Shown here: positions 34,169-42,340 of the stretch, piece after piece
Position numbering within the stretch: the stretch's first letter is position 1
How the letters are laid out: each line of letters begins with the position of its first letter
Notes under the pieces: model-generated
Told to the model about the DNA's origin: nothing
What the model saw: only the letters and a program-made list of their open reading frames with translations
Databases searched by the model: none
Translations under genes and position numbers: made by a program
NCBI GenBank assembly: GCA_020628865.1
Contig: JAHDEJ010000004.1
Coordinates: forward strand, 35,274 to 99,273
DNA length: 64,000 bases
Direction of reading: 5' to 3'
From: Acidimicrobiales bacterium
GTDB lineage: Bacteria; Actinomycetota; Acidimicrobiia; Acidimicrobiales; SHLQ01

Positions 34169-34975
34169 TCAGTGGGTCGAAAGGACCTCGGTCACCGAGA
34201 GCATCCGTCGGCCTGCGGTGTCGTCGACCGAGCCGCGGAGAAACTCGCGGTTGCCGCTGCGAACCGTGACCTCATCGTCGACGCCCGCATCGAAGATGAC
34301 GATGTCGCCGGTTGCCAGACCCTGCACCTCGGCGGCCAGCATGGGAACGCTGGCGAGGTCCACGTCGAACTGCACGGGGATTCCGGCAGCCAACTGCAAC
34401 ATCTCGGGTGACGTGCCACCGGCGGGCCCGACACGGTCGGGGTCGGGGGCGAAGAGTGCGGCTTCGATCACGATGCCGTCGATGTCGAAGGAGAGGTCGA
34501 GCCGGACGAGGTCGGCCGCTGGGGCGGTGATCGAGTCACTCGCTCGCATTTGGATCTCGTGACCGCCTGATGACGTCACGGCGGCGACCACCGGTTCGAT
34601 CACCGGCGGGAGCGAGCTGACGATCGCCTGAACCTCGATCGGTGCGGGTCGTCGTTCGGCGCCGCTGCCCGGGCCGCCGAAGAAGACATCGGCAAGGGCG
34701 ACGGTGTGCTCGTCGCTCACGAGGAGGATGGCGAGGGGTCCACCATCCATCGTGGAGATTTCGCAGGCGACGCCATCGGTGGAGAGGTCCCGCGCCTTCA
34801 CCGGCTCGAGGAGATCGCCGATCGACACGGTCGCTTGACGTCGCGTCACCCCGGCCAACGTCTCGGCGGTCAGCACTGCCGCTTCCTGCACGGCGACGGC
34901 GAGCGCGACAACAGCGTCATCGTCGAGCTTGGGCTCACCGATCAGATCGAAGGGTTGTGCGTTGCCGTCCACCAT
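34169..34975 (-). CDS. fliM: Flagellar motor switch protein FliM (no CheY-binding N-motif)
   Basis: 268 residues, shorter than typical FliM (about 330). Residues about 20-185 resemble the FliM middle/CheC-like domain (AILLVSDEHTVALADVFFGGPG; EVQAIVSSLPPVIEPVVAAVTS), and the C-terminal 80 residues a SpoA domain (IPVQFDVDLASVPMLAAEVQGLATGDIVIFDAG). The usual N-terminal LSQxEIDAL helix that binds CheY-P is absent. A FliY-type paralogue is the alternative identity. It is 46 nt downstream of csrA. Confidence 0.82.
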   Translation of the reverse strand: MVDGNAQPFDLIGEPKLDDDAVVALAVAVQEAAVLTAETLAGVTRRQATVSIGDLLEPVKARDLSTDGVACEISTMDGGPLAILLVSDEHTVALADVFFGGPGSGAERRPAPIEVQAIVSSLPPVIEPVVAAVTSSGGHEIQMRASDSITAPAADLVRLDLSFDIDGIVIEAALFAPDPDRVGPAGGTSPEMLQLAAGIPVQFDVDLASVPMLAAEVQGLATGDIVIFDAGVDDEVTVRSGNREFLRGSVDDTAGRRMLSVTEVLSTH

Positions 34976-35021
34976 GCCCTCGTCGGAACGAGAAGCCCCG
35001 AGATGAGTCGAACGGTTCAGA

Positions 35022-35258
35022 TCAGCCCTTCTTGGGGCCGTTCATCGAGCGCAGGAAGTCGAGATCGGAGGTGCTCGCGGCGGCCGCGGCAGCGTTGGCC
35101 CCCTCCAACTCCTCGAACACTTCGAGACGGTTCACCGGCACGGAGCGAGGAGCGTCGATTCCGATACGGGCCTGCTCGCCCTTCACCTGCACCACGGTGA
35201 TTCTGATGTCGTTGCCGATGACGATGGTCTGGCCGACTTCACGTGTGAGAACGAGCAC
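35022..35258 (-). CDS. csrA: Translational regulator CsrA
   Basis: 78 residues from GTG 35258: LVLTREVGQTIVIGNDIRITVVQVKGEQARIGIDAPRSVPVNRLEVFEEL covers the whole CsrA fold, with the conserved L-x-R-x-x-G-E/Q start and the R-x-x-V-x-V RNA-contact segment. A 25-residue Ala-rich, charged extension follows. CsrA dimers bind GGA hairpin motifs at ribosome-binding sites. It heads the leftward flagellar locus and is divergent from fliD. A very long frame that continues to 36428 is antisense to fliD and not real. Confidence 0.95.
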   Translation of the reverse strand: MLVLTREVGQTIVIGNDIRITVVQVKGEQARIGIDAPRSVPVNRLEVFEELEGANAAAAAASTSDLDFLRSMNGPKKG

Positions 35259-35309
35259 GGGGCGAGTGTAGCGCTCATGTCCGTCCCGATTCGTGCCGAT
35301 GGCGATTCC

Positions 35310-36833
35310 ATGAGCAACTTCGCGGTCGATGGGCTCAGTAGCGGGCTCGACACGACATCCATCATCGAACAGCTGATGGCTGTGGAACGCCAGCCGATCG
35401 TTCGGCTGGAGTCGCGTCGCGGCAATTTGAACCAGGAGAAGAGTGCCTGGTCCGACCTCGACACTCGCCTCACGGCGTTGACGGACGCCATCGACGAGCT
35501 TCGTGCCGATGCGGGCATCAACGCGCTCGTGGGGGAGGCGTCGAACCCCGACATCCCCATCACCCGAACCGGCGACGGCGCCGTCGGCGTGTACGAGGCG
35601 ACCGTCGAACAGATTGCGACGACCCATCAGTTCATGTCCGGCTCGTTCTCGAGCCCGGCCGATCTCGTCGGAGCAGGCCGCGCCACCATCACGTCGGGCG
35701 TGGAGGGCATCGGAGCCACCTACGCCGACCCCGGCGCTTCCGACACCGGCCACTACTCCATCCAGGTGACCAGCGTGGAGGACGGCACTGCCACGATCGT
35801 CTTCAACGGCGAATCCCACGAGGTCGACTCGAGCAGCTGGGTCACACTGACCAACAGCGACGGTTCGACGATGACGCTCAACCCCGACGGTGAGTTCCAG
35901 GTCGGGACGGCGCACGTTTCCACCATGGTCACGGACGAAACCACCACGGTCGGAGCGATGGCCGTGCGGCTGAGCGATCCGGGCGGCGCAGCGACCGTGC
36001 AGGTCGTGGACACCGGTGACGACGAAGGCGACGCCATGCGACTCGTCGTGACGTCTCGCGCACCGGGTACCGACAACGCGCTCACGGTCGACGTTCCCGG
36101 GGGTTCGCTCGGAACGATGGAACAGATTCGGGAAGCCACCAACACGATCGTTCGCATGGGCGAAGACCTGGTCATCGAACGCAGCGACGTCAACGTCGAC
36201 GGCCTCGTCCCCGGCATGACCGTCGATCTCAGTTCGGCGGAGGCGGGCGAGACCCTGCGTGTGAACGTGACACGCGACAGCGAGGCCGTGATGGACAAGG
36301 TGCAGACCTTCATCGATGCGGCCAACGCCGTCTTCTCCGGCATCTCCACCTACGGACAGTCCGATCCGGAGAACGGCCAGGTCGGTCTCCTCTCGGGCGA
36401 ATCCTCGCTCCGGAGGCTCGAGCAACAACTCCGAGCAGGATTCAGCGCGGTCGGCACCGGAACCTACGTGGTCGGGAGCCAGGTCGGCTTCAACGGCACC
36501 CGGGACGGAACCGTCAGCTTCGACGAAGACACCTTCTCGGAGCTGCTGGCATCCGACTTCTCCGGACTGCAGAACTTCCTGATCGGCGACGGGTCCGACG
36601 GATACCTGGATCGCATCGAGGCGGCCGTGGAGACGGTGACCGAGAATCAGGGTGTCATCGAGAACGCGACGACGAATCTCGACGCGAACATCGACGACAT
36701 CGACGACACGATCGAACGGTACGAACGCCGAATGGAAGTCGTCGAAGCCGGCCTCCGTCGTCAGTTCACCGCCATGGAGACCCTGCTCGCCCAGCTCAAC
36801 TCGCAGAGCTCGTTCCTCGCCACCCAGCTCTGA
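35310..36833 (+). CDS. fliD: Flagellar filament cap protein FliD (HAP2)
   Basis: About 507 residues from ATG 35310 (MSNFAVDGLSSGLDTTSIIEQLMAVERQP), the position that matches FliD family starts; an upstream ATG at 35277 would add 11 residues. The C-terminal helix (IERYERRMEVVEAGLRRQFTAMETLLAQLNSQSSFLATQL) is diagnostic. FliD caps the filament and folds incoming flagellin. The gene is separated from csrA by about 51 bp on the opposite strand, which should hold both promoters. Its stop is TGATG-coupled to the FliT-like gene. Confidence 0.94.
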   Translation: MSNFAVDGLSSGLDTTSIIEQLMAVERQPIVRLESRRGNLNQEKSAWSDLDTRLTALTDAIDELRADAGINALVGEASNPDIPITRTGDGAVGVYEATVEQIATTHQFMSGSFSSPADLVGAGRATITSGVEGIGATYADPGASDTGHYSIQVTSVEDGTATIVFNGESHEVDSSSWVTLTNSDGSTMTLNPDGEFQVGTAHVSTMVTDETTTVGAMAVRLSDPGGAATVQVVDTGDDEGDAMRLVVTSRAPGTDNALTVDVPGGSLGTMEQIREATNTIVRMGEDLVIERSDVNVDGLVPGMTVDLSSAEAGETLRVNVTRDSEAVMDKVQTFIDAANAVFSGISTYGQSDPENGQVGLLSGESSLRRLEQQLRAGFSAVGTGTYVVGSQVGFNGTRDGTVSFDEDTFSELLASDFSGLQNFLIGDGSDGYLDRIEAAVETVTENQGVIENATTNLDANIDDIDDTIERYERRMEVVEAGLRRQFTAMETLLAQLNSQSSFLATQL

Positions 36834-37075
36834 TGACCTCGGAGTGGAGCCACCTTCTCGATCGAATGGAACGTCAGGTTCGCCGTCAGGAGCGTGCCCT
36901 GGAGGCTGGTGATCCGCTCCCGGGGATCATGGCGCTCGAGGCTCCACCGACCCCGATGACGCCCGCCGAACGTGTGCGTGCAACCGCACTGATGCAGCGT
37001 ACGGATGGCCTGATCACCTCCACGCTCGACGCCATGAAGGCCCAGCGGCGGCCGACGGCATCGCCGTACGGATAA
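36833..37075 (+). CDS. FliT-like small chaperone candidate
   Basis: 80 residues. Predicted helical with charged N-terminal half (WSHLLDRMERQVRRQERALEAGD), a short Pro-rich turn, and a second helix (AERVRATALMQRTDGLITSTLDAMKAQRR). This two-helix layout, and the TGATG coupling directly after fliD, fit FliT, the FliD export chaperone. Sequence similarity in FliT is too low to be sure. No Cys, metal motif or membrane segment is seen. Confidence 0.6.
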   Translation: MTSEWSHLLDRMERQVRRQERALEAGDPLPGIMALEAPPTPMTPAERVRATALMQRTDGLITSTLDAMKAQRRPTASPYG

Positions 37076-37090
37076 TTCTCCAGAAATCGG

Positions 37091-37118
37091 TAAAGGGCGG
37101 ATCGCCGAACGCCGAACC
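37091..37118 (+). promoter_or_regulatory. Sigma-28 (FliA)-like promoter of flagellin 2
   Basis: TAAAGGGC (37091-37098), 12 bp, GCCGAACC (37111-37118). The enterobacterial sigma-28 consensus is TAAAGTTT, 11 bp, GCCGATAA. Transcription would start near 37125, giving a leader of about 68 nt before the ATG. No fliA gene is in this window. Confidence 0.5.
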
Positions 37119-37174
37119 CTCTTGTGCCTGCAGGAAGCGGGCGGACGGATCGGGCAAGCCGGTCCTGAACCATC

Positions 37175-37184
37175 AAGGAGGATG
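37175..37184 (+). promoter_or_regulatory. Ribosome-binding site overlapping a CsrA-type GGA motif
   Basis: AAGGAGGATG lies 9 nt before the flagellin 2 ATG. It is both a strong Shine-Dalgarno sequence and a match to the core (A-R-GGAUG) of the CsrA recognition motif. Further GGA triplets occur at 37135-37149 in the same leader. Flagellin 1 has AAGGAGGACG at the same place. Confidence 0.5.
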
Positions 37185-37192
37185 CAGGACTC

Positions 37193-37993
37193 ATGAGTCT
37201 GCAAATTAACCAGAATGCTGCGGCGATCAACGCCCACCGTAACCTCGTCGGAAACGACGCGATGTTGGGCAAGTCCCTCGAGCGTCTCTCGTCGGGTTTC
37301 CGCATCAACCGTGCTGCTGACGATGCTGCCGGCCTGGTGAAGTCCGAAACACTGCGCTCCGAGGTTCGGGGCAACCAGCAGGCTGTTCGGAACGCACAGG
37401 ACGGCATCAGCTTCACCCAGACGGCTGAAGGTTCGCTCAACGAGGTTCACGCCATGTTGCAGCGGATGAACGAGCTGGCCGTTTCGGCAGCCAACACCGC
37501 AACCAGCGACGGCTCCGCCGAGCAGGCAGAGGTCACCGAGCTTCTCGCGCAGATCGATGCCATCGGTACGAACACCAAGTTCGCCGGTCTCGATGTGTTC
37601 GATGCTGCGGTCCGTACCTTCCAGGTCGGTGCCAACCAGGGCGAGACCATCGACGTGACCGTCGGTGCGCTCTCCTCGACCACGATCGGCGTCAACGGCG
37701 TCGACCTGTCCACCGATGCTGACGGTGCCATCGCAACGATCGCCACGGCGATTGACTCGGTCTCCACCCTTCGTGGTGATCTCGGTGCGAAGCAGAACCG
37801 TCTCGAGTCGACGATCAACAACCTTCGGGTGAGCGTCGAGAACCTGGCGGCTTCGGAGTCTCGTATCCGTGACACCGACATGGCGGCCGAGATGAGCAAC
37901 TTCACTCGTAACCAGATCATGGTCCAGGCCGGCACGTCGATGCTTGCCCAGGCCAACGCCGTTCCGCAGACGGTGCTCGGTCTGATCCGATAG
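37193..37993 (+). CDS. fliC: Flagellin 2
   Basis: 266 residues, gap-free and about 91% identical to flagellin 1. D0/D1 motifs are intact at both ends (SLQINQNAAAINAHRN; NFTRNQIMVQAGTSMLAQANAVPQ). Differences cluster in the small central region and at the extreme C-terminus (TVLGLIR instead of NILSLLG). It uses ATG, has its own sigma-28-like promoter and a strong terminator, so it is a stand-alone transcription unit and probably the main filament subunit. Flagellin 1 is embedded in the operon. Confidence 0.97.
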   Translation: MSLQINQNAAAINAHRNLVGNDAMLGKSLERLSSGFRINRAADDAAGLVKSETLRSEVRGNQQAVRNAQDGISFTQTAEGSLNEVHAMLQRMNELAVSAANTATSDGSAEQAEVTELLAQIDAIGTNTKFAGLDVFDAAVRTFQVGANQGETIDVTVGALSSTTIGVNGVDLSTDADGAIATIATAIDSVSTLRGDLGAKQNRLESTINNLRVSVENLAASESRIRDTDMAAEMSNFTRNQIMVQAGTSMLAQANAVPQTVLGLIR

Positions 37994-38031
37994 TTCCACC
38001 TGAACCGCCGCTTCGGCGAACGTTCATGAGC

Positions 38032-38071
38032 ACCGCCCCGGGCTTCGGCCCGGGGCGGTTCTCGCTTTTTT
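38032..38071 (+). terminator. Intrinsic terminator of flagellin 2
   Basis: A perfect 12-bp stem, ACCGCCCCGGGC (38032-38043) with GCCCGGGGCGGT (38048-38059), around a TTCG tetraloop, is followed by TCTCGCTTTTTT (to 38071). It lies 38 nt after the flagellin stop. Confidence 0.93.
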
Positions 38072-38179
38072 GGACGTTCGTTCGAAATTCGCTCCGGGAA
38101 GTGTCAACTTCGTCACGTGGGTACCGACGGAGCGGTGTCGTGGACCCGACGGGCGGGAAGCGACAAAGGCGGAATACTC

Positions 38180-39697
38180 ATGGCGGCAGACATCGTTCTC
38201 GAGACGCTTCTCGATGCACGAGAAGTACCCACCCCTCCAGCAGCGGCGCTGCGGGTGCTCGAGATCAAGAACGATCCGGAAGCATCCATCAACGATCTCG
38301 TTGAGGCCGTCCAGCAGGATCCCAGCCTCGCGGCAAAGATCCTGTCGACGGCCAACAGCCCCGTCTACCGACGCGGCGACGAGGTGACCTCCGTCGACCG
38401 GGCGGTTGCACTCATCGGTTTCCGCAGCGTGACGACGATCGCCCTGGCCTTCTCGGTTGCCAGCACCATGCCGGGCTCCGGATCCGTTGCCGGCATCCCC
38501 ATGTCCACGTTCTGGACCCGATCGCTTCTCACGGCCTCCGCGGCTCGGCTGGCCTCTCGCTCGCTGGCTCCACAGCTCTCGGAAGAGGCCTTCTTCGTCG
38601 GTCTCGTCGCCGGCCTCGGCCGCGTCGTGATGGGCATGGTCATCCCCGATCACTACGAGCCACTCGCCACCGAACATGAAGGTTGGCCCTCGCTCGCCTC
38701 CGAACACGCAACGTTCGACTTCTCGTCGGCGGTGACCACAGCCGGACTCCTGCGCAAGTGGGGTATGCCCGAGATGTTCGCCGCGGCTGCAGACCTGATC
38801 GAAACGGTGCCATCGGCCGGCGGCGACGGATCGGACGAGAGCGAAATTGCTCGCATCGTGCGCCTGTCCATGGCCGTCACCACGTTCTATGTCGAAGAGG
38901 GTGATGGCTGGGTGCTGCGTGAGCTCATCGCCCACGCACTCGAGTACGGCCTCTCACCCGAGGCGGTCGACGAACTGCTCGATGCCACCCGGGACAACGT
39001 GCAGGAACTCGCCGAACAGTTCGAGCTCGCCATCAACGGCGCGTCGTACGAATCGCTCGTGGCGAACGCCCGGGCCCAGCTCGTCGAACTCAGCCTGCAG
39101 ACCGACGCCGAGCTTCGTGCGGAGTCCGATCGTCGAGCCGAGCTCGAGGTCGAAAAGGCCCAGCTCGAGGCCGAGGCCCGCAACGATCCGCTCACCGGTC
39201 TGTTCAATCGCCGTGCCTTCGACGAGCAGTTCGATCAGAACCTGAGCCTTCGCATACGCGATCCAAAGGTCTTTGCGAAGCCGATGGGCATCATCATGAT
39301 CGACCTCGATCACTTCAAGTCGGTCAACGACACGCATGGACACGATGGCGGCGACGCCGTACTGGTGAAGCTCGCCGATGTTCTGCGGGTGACCACCCGG
39401 ACCGAGGAGATCGTTGCTCGATTCGGTGGTGAAGAGTTCATCCTGCTCGCCCCGTCGGCAACCGAAGAAGAGCTGCTGCGCGCTGCCGAGCGGATTCGTG
39501 CAGGAATCGAGCTGATGGAAGTGGAGCTGCCCGGCGGCGGCTACCTCAAGGTCACGGCTTCACTGGGTGCCGCCGTGCTCGAAACGGCGACGACGGCGGA
39601 CGATGGCACAATGCTCGTCAAGGCCGCCGACCAGGCGCTGTACGCCGCCAAGGCGAACGGCCGCAACCAGGTGCAGCTGGGCCACATCGGGGCCTGA
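38180..39697 (+). CDS. HDOD-GGDEF protein (putative diguanylate cyclase)
   Basis: 505 residues from ATG 38180, preceded by AAAGGCGG. An HDOD domain occupies about 10-210 (PTPPAAALRVLEIKNDPEASINDLVEAVQQDPSLAAKILSTANSPVYRRG). A coiled coil (about 285-335) leads to a GGDEF domain (about 338-500; DPLTGLFNRRAFDEQ, DLDHFKSVNDTHGHDGGD, and the active-site loop GGEEF near residue 416). All catalytic residues look intact, while the upstream inhibitory RxxD site reads RTEE, so product inhibition may be lost. A weak sigma-28-like element (38104-38130) lies in front. It likely makes c-di-GMP in response to an HDOD-sensed input. Confidence 0.9.
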   Translation: MAADIVLETLLDAREVPTPPAAALRVLEIKNDPEASINDLVEAVQQDPSLAAKILSTANSPVYRRGDEVTSVDRAVALIGFRSVTTIALAFSVASTMPGSGSVAGIPMSTFWTRSLLTASAARLASRSLAPQLSEEAFFVGLVAGLGRVVMGMVIPDHYEPLATEHEGWPSLASEHATFDFSSAVTTAGLLRKWGMPEMFAAAADLIETVPSAGGDGSDESEIARIVRLSMAVTTFYVEEGDGWVLRELIAHALEYGLSPEAVDELLDATRDNVQELAEQFELAINGASYESLVANARAQLVELSLQTDAELRAESDRRAELEVEKAQLEAEARNDPLTGLFNRRAFDEQFDQNLSLRIRDPKVFAKPMGIIMIDLDHFKSVNDTHGHDGGDAVLVKLADVLRVTTRTEEIVARFGGEEFILLAPSATEEELLRAAERIRAGIELMEVELPGGGYLKVTASLGAAVLETATTADDGTMLVKAADQALYAAKANGRNQVQLGHIGA

Positions 39698-39709
39698 TCA
39701 GACGCTCGC

Positions 39710-39767
39710 GCCGCAGTGACGCCTTCGCGGCTCAGGCCGCAGTGACGCTCTGGCGGCTCAGGCCGCG
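39710..39767. repeat. 26-bp tandem repeat between convergent genes
   Basis: Two copies of a 26-bp unit (starting GCCGCAGTGACGC, ending GCGGCTCAG) lie at 39710 and 39736, and the start of a third at 39762. Each unit has GCCGC/GCGGC arms that can form a hairpin. It sits between the stops of the HDOD-GGDEF and LiaF-like genes, so it may act as a two-way terminator. Confidence 0.6.
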
Positions 39768-40270
39768 TTGTCGAAGCTGGTGAGGCGGATGCGTTCACCC
39801 TCGGTCACGACCGGGGGCACAGCCTCCGGGTCCGGCGTCAGATGATCGTCGCTCAGCGGTGGTGGTTCCAACGGCGCGACATCGGTATCGCCGACCTCGA
39901 TGATCTCCGAGGCCACGTCGACCTCGTCCTTCTCGATGCGGATACGGCAGCGACCGAACAGCGTCGTCGTCTCCATCGCGATCGTCGGCAGCGCAGCTTC
40001 CACGTCATCGTTGGGAACGTCGAACCCGGTGGACGCCAACACACTCACCACGGACGGCCGGATGTCCACGCCCTCGGGCATCAGGAAGGTCGCGTTGCCG
40101 AAAAGGCACGTCACGTTGAGCTTCATCGACTCGATCTCCGGATCGGCGAACGCCTCCCGGAAGTCGATGTGGCAGTGGCCGAACAGCACCAACGCCGATG
40201 TCCGCTGGGAGACCTCCCAACGTCCCTTTCGTCTGCACACGCCGAGAACGGCCATGAGTTTTGCCGGCAT
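39758..40270 (-). CDS. LiaF-like C-terminal-domain protein
   Basis: About 170 residues from ATG 40270. The middle part (ALVLFGHCHIDFREAFADPEIESMKLNVTCLFGNATFLMPEGVDIRPSVVSVLASTGFDV) resembles the right-handed beta structure of LiaF-like cell-wall-stress proteins, with repeated hydrophobic Gly turns (FG-x-C/A). The usual N-terminal membrane helices or DUF1707 domain are missing, and the C-terminal 50 residues are acidic and Pro-rich. Function is unknown; envelope-stress sensing is a guess. Confidence 0.6.
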   Translation of the reverse strand: MPAKLMAVLGVCRRKGRWEVSQRTSALVLFGHCHIDFREAFADPEIESMKLNVTCLFGNATFLMPEGVDIRPSVVSVLASTGFDVPNDDVEAALPTIAMETTTLFGRCRIRIEKDEVDVASEIIEVGDTDVAPLEPPPLSDDHLTPDPEAVPPVVTEGERIRLTSFDNAA

Positions 40271-40402
40271 TCGCCTACCCGCCTTGGTTTCGCCTTCACG
40301 AGGATCTTCGACCCATCGCGCCGGTGACCTGAGCATCCATTCGGATCATGTCAGTCGCGTTGCGAGCACTCACCGGAACCCGCCGTGGGACGATGGTCTG
40401 GA

Positions 40403-41485
40403 ATGAGTCGGGATGGCGGATCCGGCGGGCGCTCTGCTGCGCTGCGCGATGGGGAACGAGACGCACAAAGCGTGCTCGATGAGATGCGACAGCGTCGTGA
40501 CCAGGCGGCGTCAGACGGGGCCCGGAGTCGGCCGCCGCGCCCCCTGGAGCCCGTCGACTTCTCGATGCTGAACCTCCGTGGCGCCGACCTGATGGGTCTC
40601 GACCTGAGCGGCTGCGATCTGCGGAACTGCGACCTGAGCAACGCGAATCTCTCGACGGCACGACTCGCTGGCGCCGACCTGACCGACGCCGTCCTGTTCG
40701 GCGCCGACCTGACCGGTGCCGAACTCTTGGGCGCCACACTCGATCGAGCCGACATGACCAATGCGATCATCGAGAATGCGGGGTTCGGGCAGGCATCGGC
40801 CGAGCGCACCCTCTTCTTCGGCTGTCGGGGCAACCAGGCGACCTTCACAGAAGCCTCGCTCGTCGGAGCCGACTTTCGAACGGCGCAGCTCACGGGCACT
40901 CGCCACCGGGGCACGAAGCTCGAGGACGCGATGTTCGATGGCGCCGACCTGTCGCACGCAGATCTCACGGGTGCCAGCCTCGGCGGAGCTTCCCTGCGCG
41001 ACACGCAGCTCGAGGACACGCGGCTGACCAAGGCGACGGGCTACGAGACCGCATGCTGGATCGGCGCAGACTTGCATCGGGCCGACTTCACGGGCGCCTG
41101 GCTGCTTCGGCGCCATGCGCACGACGAGAACTACCTGGAGGAGTTTCGGACGAAGTCGCCCATGCACGAGTGGCTCTATCGACTCTGGTGGGTGACCTCC
41201 GATTGCGGGCGATCGCTCGGACGCTGGACGGCCTGGACGGTCATCATCGCGGTCCTGTACTCGTTCGCATATCGGTTCGTGGGAATCGATTGGGGGGACA
41301 ACGAGACAGTGTTGTCGCCCCTGTACTACAGCGTCGTGACCTTCACGACGCTCGGCTATGGCGATGTCCTCCCGAGTTCTTCGGCCGGACAGGTCATGGC
41401 GATGTCAGAAGTGGTTCTGGGCTATTTCAGCCTTGGCGGAATGATGAGCATCCTCTCGGAGAAGATCGCTCGAAGGGCGGATTGA
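40403..41485 (+). CDS. Pentapeptide-repeat / potassium-channel fusion protein
   Basis: 360 residues. Residues about 50-235 are pentapeptide repeats (A-D/N-L-x-x; LRGADLMGLDLSGCDLRNCDLSNANLS), forming a right-handed quadrilateral beta-helix. Residues about 265-355 form a two-helix channel module: WTAWTVIIAVLYSFAYRFV, a pore loop with the selectivity filter TTLGYGD (about 314-320), and GQVMAMSEVVLGYFSLGGMMSIL. The cytoplasmic beta-helix would sit before the channel. It is followed after 3 nt by an HDOD gene, so the two are likely co-transcribed. Start is ATG 40403; a GTG at 40385 is possible. Confidence 0.85.
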   Translation: MSRDGGSGGRSAALRDGERDAQSVLDEMRQRRDQAASDGARSRPPRPLEPVDFSMLNLRGADLMGLDLSGCDLRNCDLSNANLSTARLAGADLTDAVLFGADLTGAELLGATLDRADMTNAIIENAGFGQASAERTLFFGCRGNQATFTEASLVGADFRTAQLTGTRHRGTKLEDAMFDGADLSHADLTGASLGGASLRDTQLEDTRLTKATGYETACWIGADLHRADFTGAWLLRRHAHDENYLEEFRTKSPMHEWLYRLWWVTSDCGRSLGRWTAWTVIIAVLYSFAYRFVGIDWGDNETVLSPLYYSVVTFTTLGYGDVLPSSSAGQVMAMSEVVLGYFSLGGMMSILSEKIARRAD

Positions 41486-41488
41486 ACG

Positions 41489-42340
41489 ATGTTCCTGCGG
41501 GAGAAGAAGAAGGCGGCAACCGGCGACGGGGCCGATGGAGTCCTCCGGAGCGCGCTCGGCGATCTGTCGATCCCGAGTTTCCCGAGCGTGATCCTCGAGA
41601 CGTTGGAGGTTCTGCGTGACCCTGAGGCCTCGGCGGAGCGTGTCGCCGAGACCCTCCGACCGGACCCGGGTGCCACCGTGCGCCTGCTGCGTCTCGTCAA
41701 CTCGGCCTCGTATGGTCCGGCGACCGAGATTCGCAGCGTGTCCCAGGCGGTTGCGATGGCGGGGCTGGGCACGGTCGAGTCGATGTTGATGGCGGTCGGC
41801 GTGAAGGTGGCGCTGCCGAATGTCGACGTCGAGGGTTTGCAGCAACGCCGGTTCTGGCAGGCGGCGGCACGGCGGGCATGCATCGCTCGCACCTTCGCCA
41901 ACGAGTTGCACCCGGCGACAGCTGATCAGAGCTTCACCGCCGGTCTCCTCCAGGACATGGCCGTCCCGCTGTTGGCGCTCGCTCGGGAGAACTATCGACC
42001 CCTGCTCGTCGAGTGGCATCACGCCGGCGGTGACCTGAGCGTGCTCGAGGCGGAGTCCTTCGGGTGGAGCCACGACCAGGTTGCGGCCGAACTGTGTTCC
42101 GAATGGAAGCTTCCGTCGGAGCTCACGCAGGCGATCGGCGGCCATCACGGTGCTGAAGGGTTCGACGTGCCCGACTCGGTGTCGCTCGCCGCACCGCTGC
42201 GCGAGGTGTACGGCAACGAGGCCCTCGAGGAAGTCGTGGACCTCGCCACCGGTACGTACGGTCTCAGCTCCGATCGCACGATCGAACTGCTGGACGAAGC
42301 GGAGAGCGAATCGACGGAGATCGCTCAGCTGTTCATCTGA
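41489..42340 (+). CDS. HDOD-domain protein
   Basis: 283 residues, single HDOD domain (about 25-230): IPSFPSVILETLEVLRDPEASAERVAETLRPDPGATVRLLRLVNSASYG, then AVAMAGLGTVESMLMAVGV. No GGDEF, EAL or receiver partner. It lies 3 nt after the channel gene, suggesting a functional pair. The 3' end overlaps the convergent LLM gene by 8 bp. Confidence 0.86.
   Translation: MFLREKKKAATGDGADGVLRSALGDLSIPSFPSVILETLEVLRDPEASAERVAETLRPDPGATVRLLRLVNSASYGPATEIRSVSQAVAMAGLGTVESMLMAVGVKVALPNVDVEGLQQRRFWQAAARRACIARTFANELHPATADQSFTAGLLQDMAVPLLALARENYRPLLVEWHHAGGDLSVLEAESFGWSHDQVAAELCSEWKLPSELTQAIGGHHGAEGFDVPDSVSLAAPLREVYGNEALEEVVDLATGTYGLSSDRTIELLDEAESESTEIAQLFI

Noticed and set aside
35022..36428. 468-codon minus-strand frame ending in CsrA
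   Set aside because: Only the last 78 codons are CsrA; the rest is antisense to fliD. A GTG at 35258 gives the normal CsrA start.
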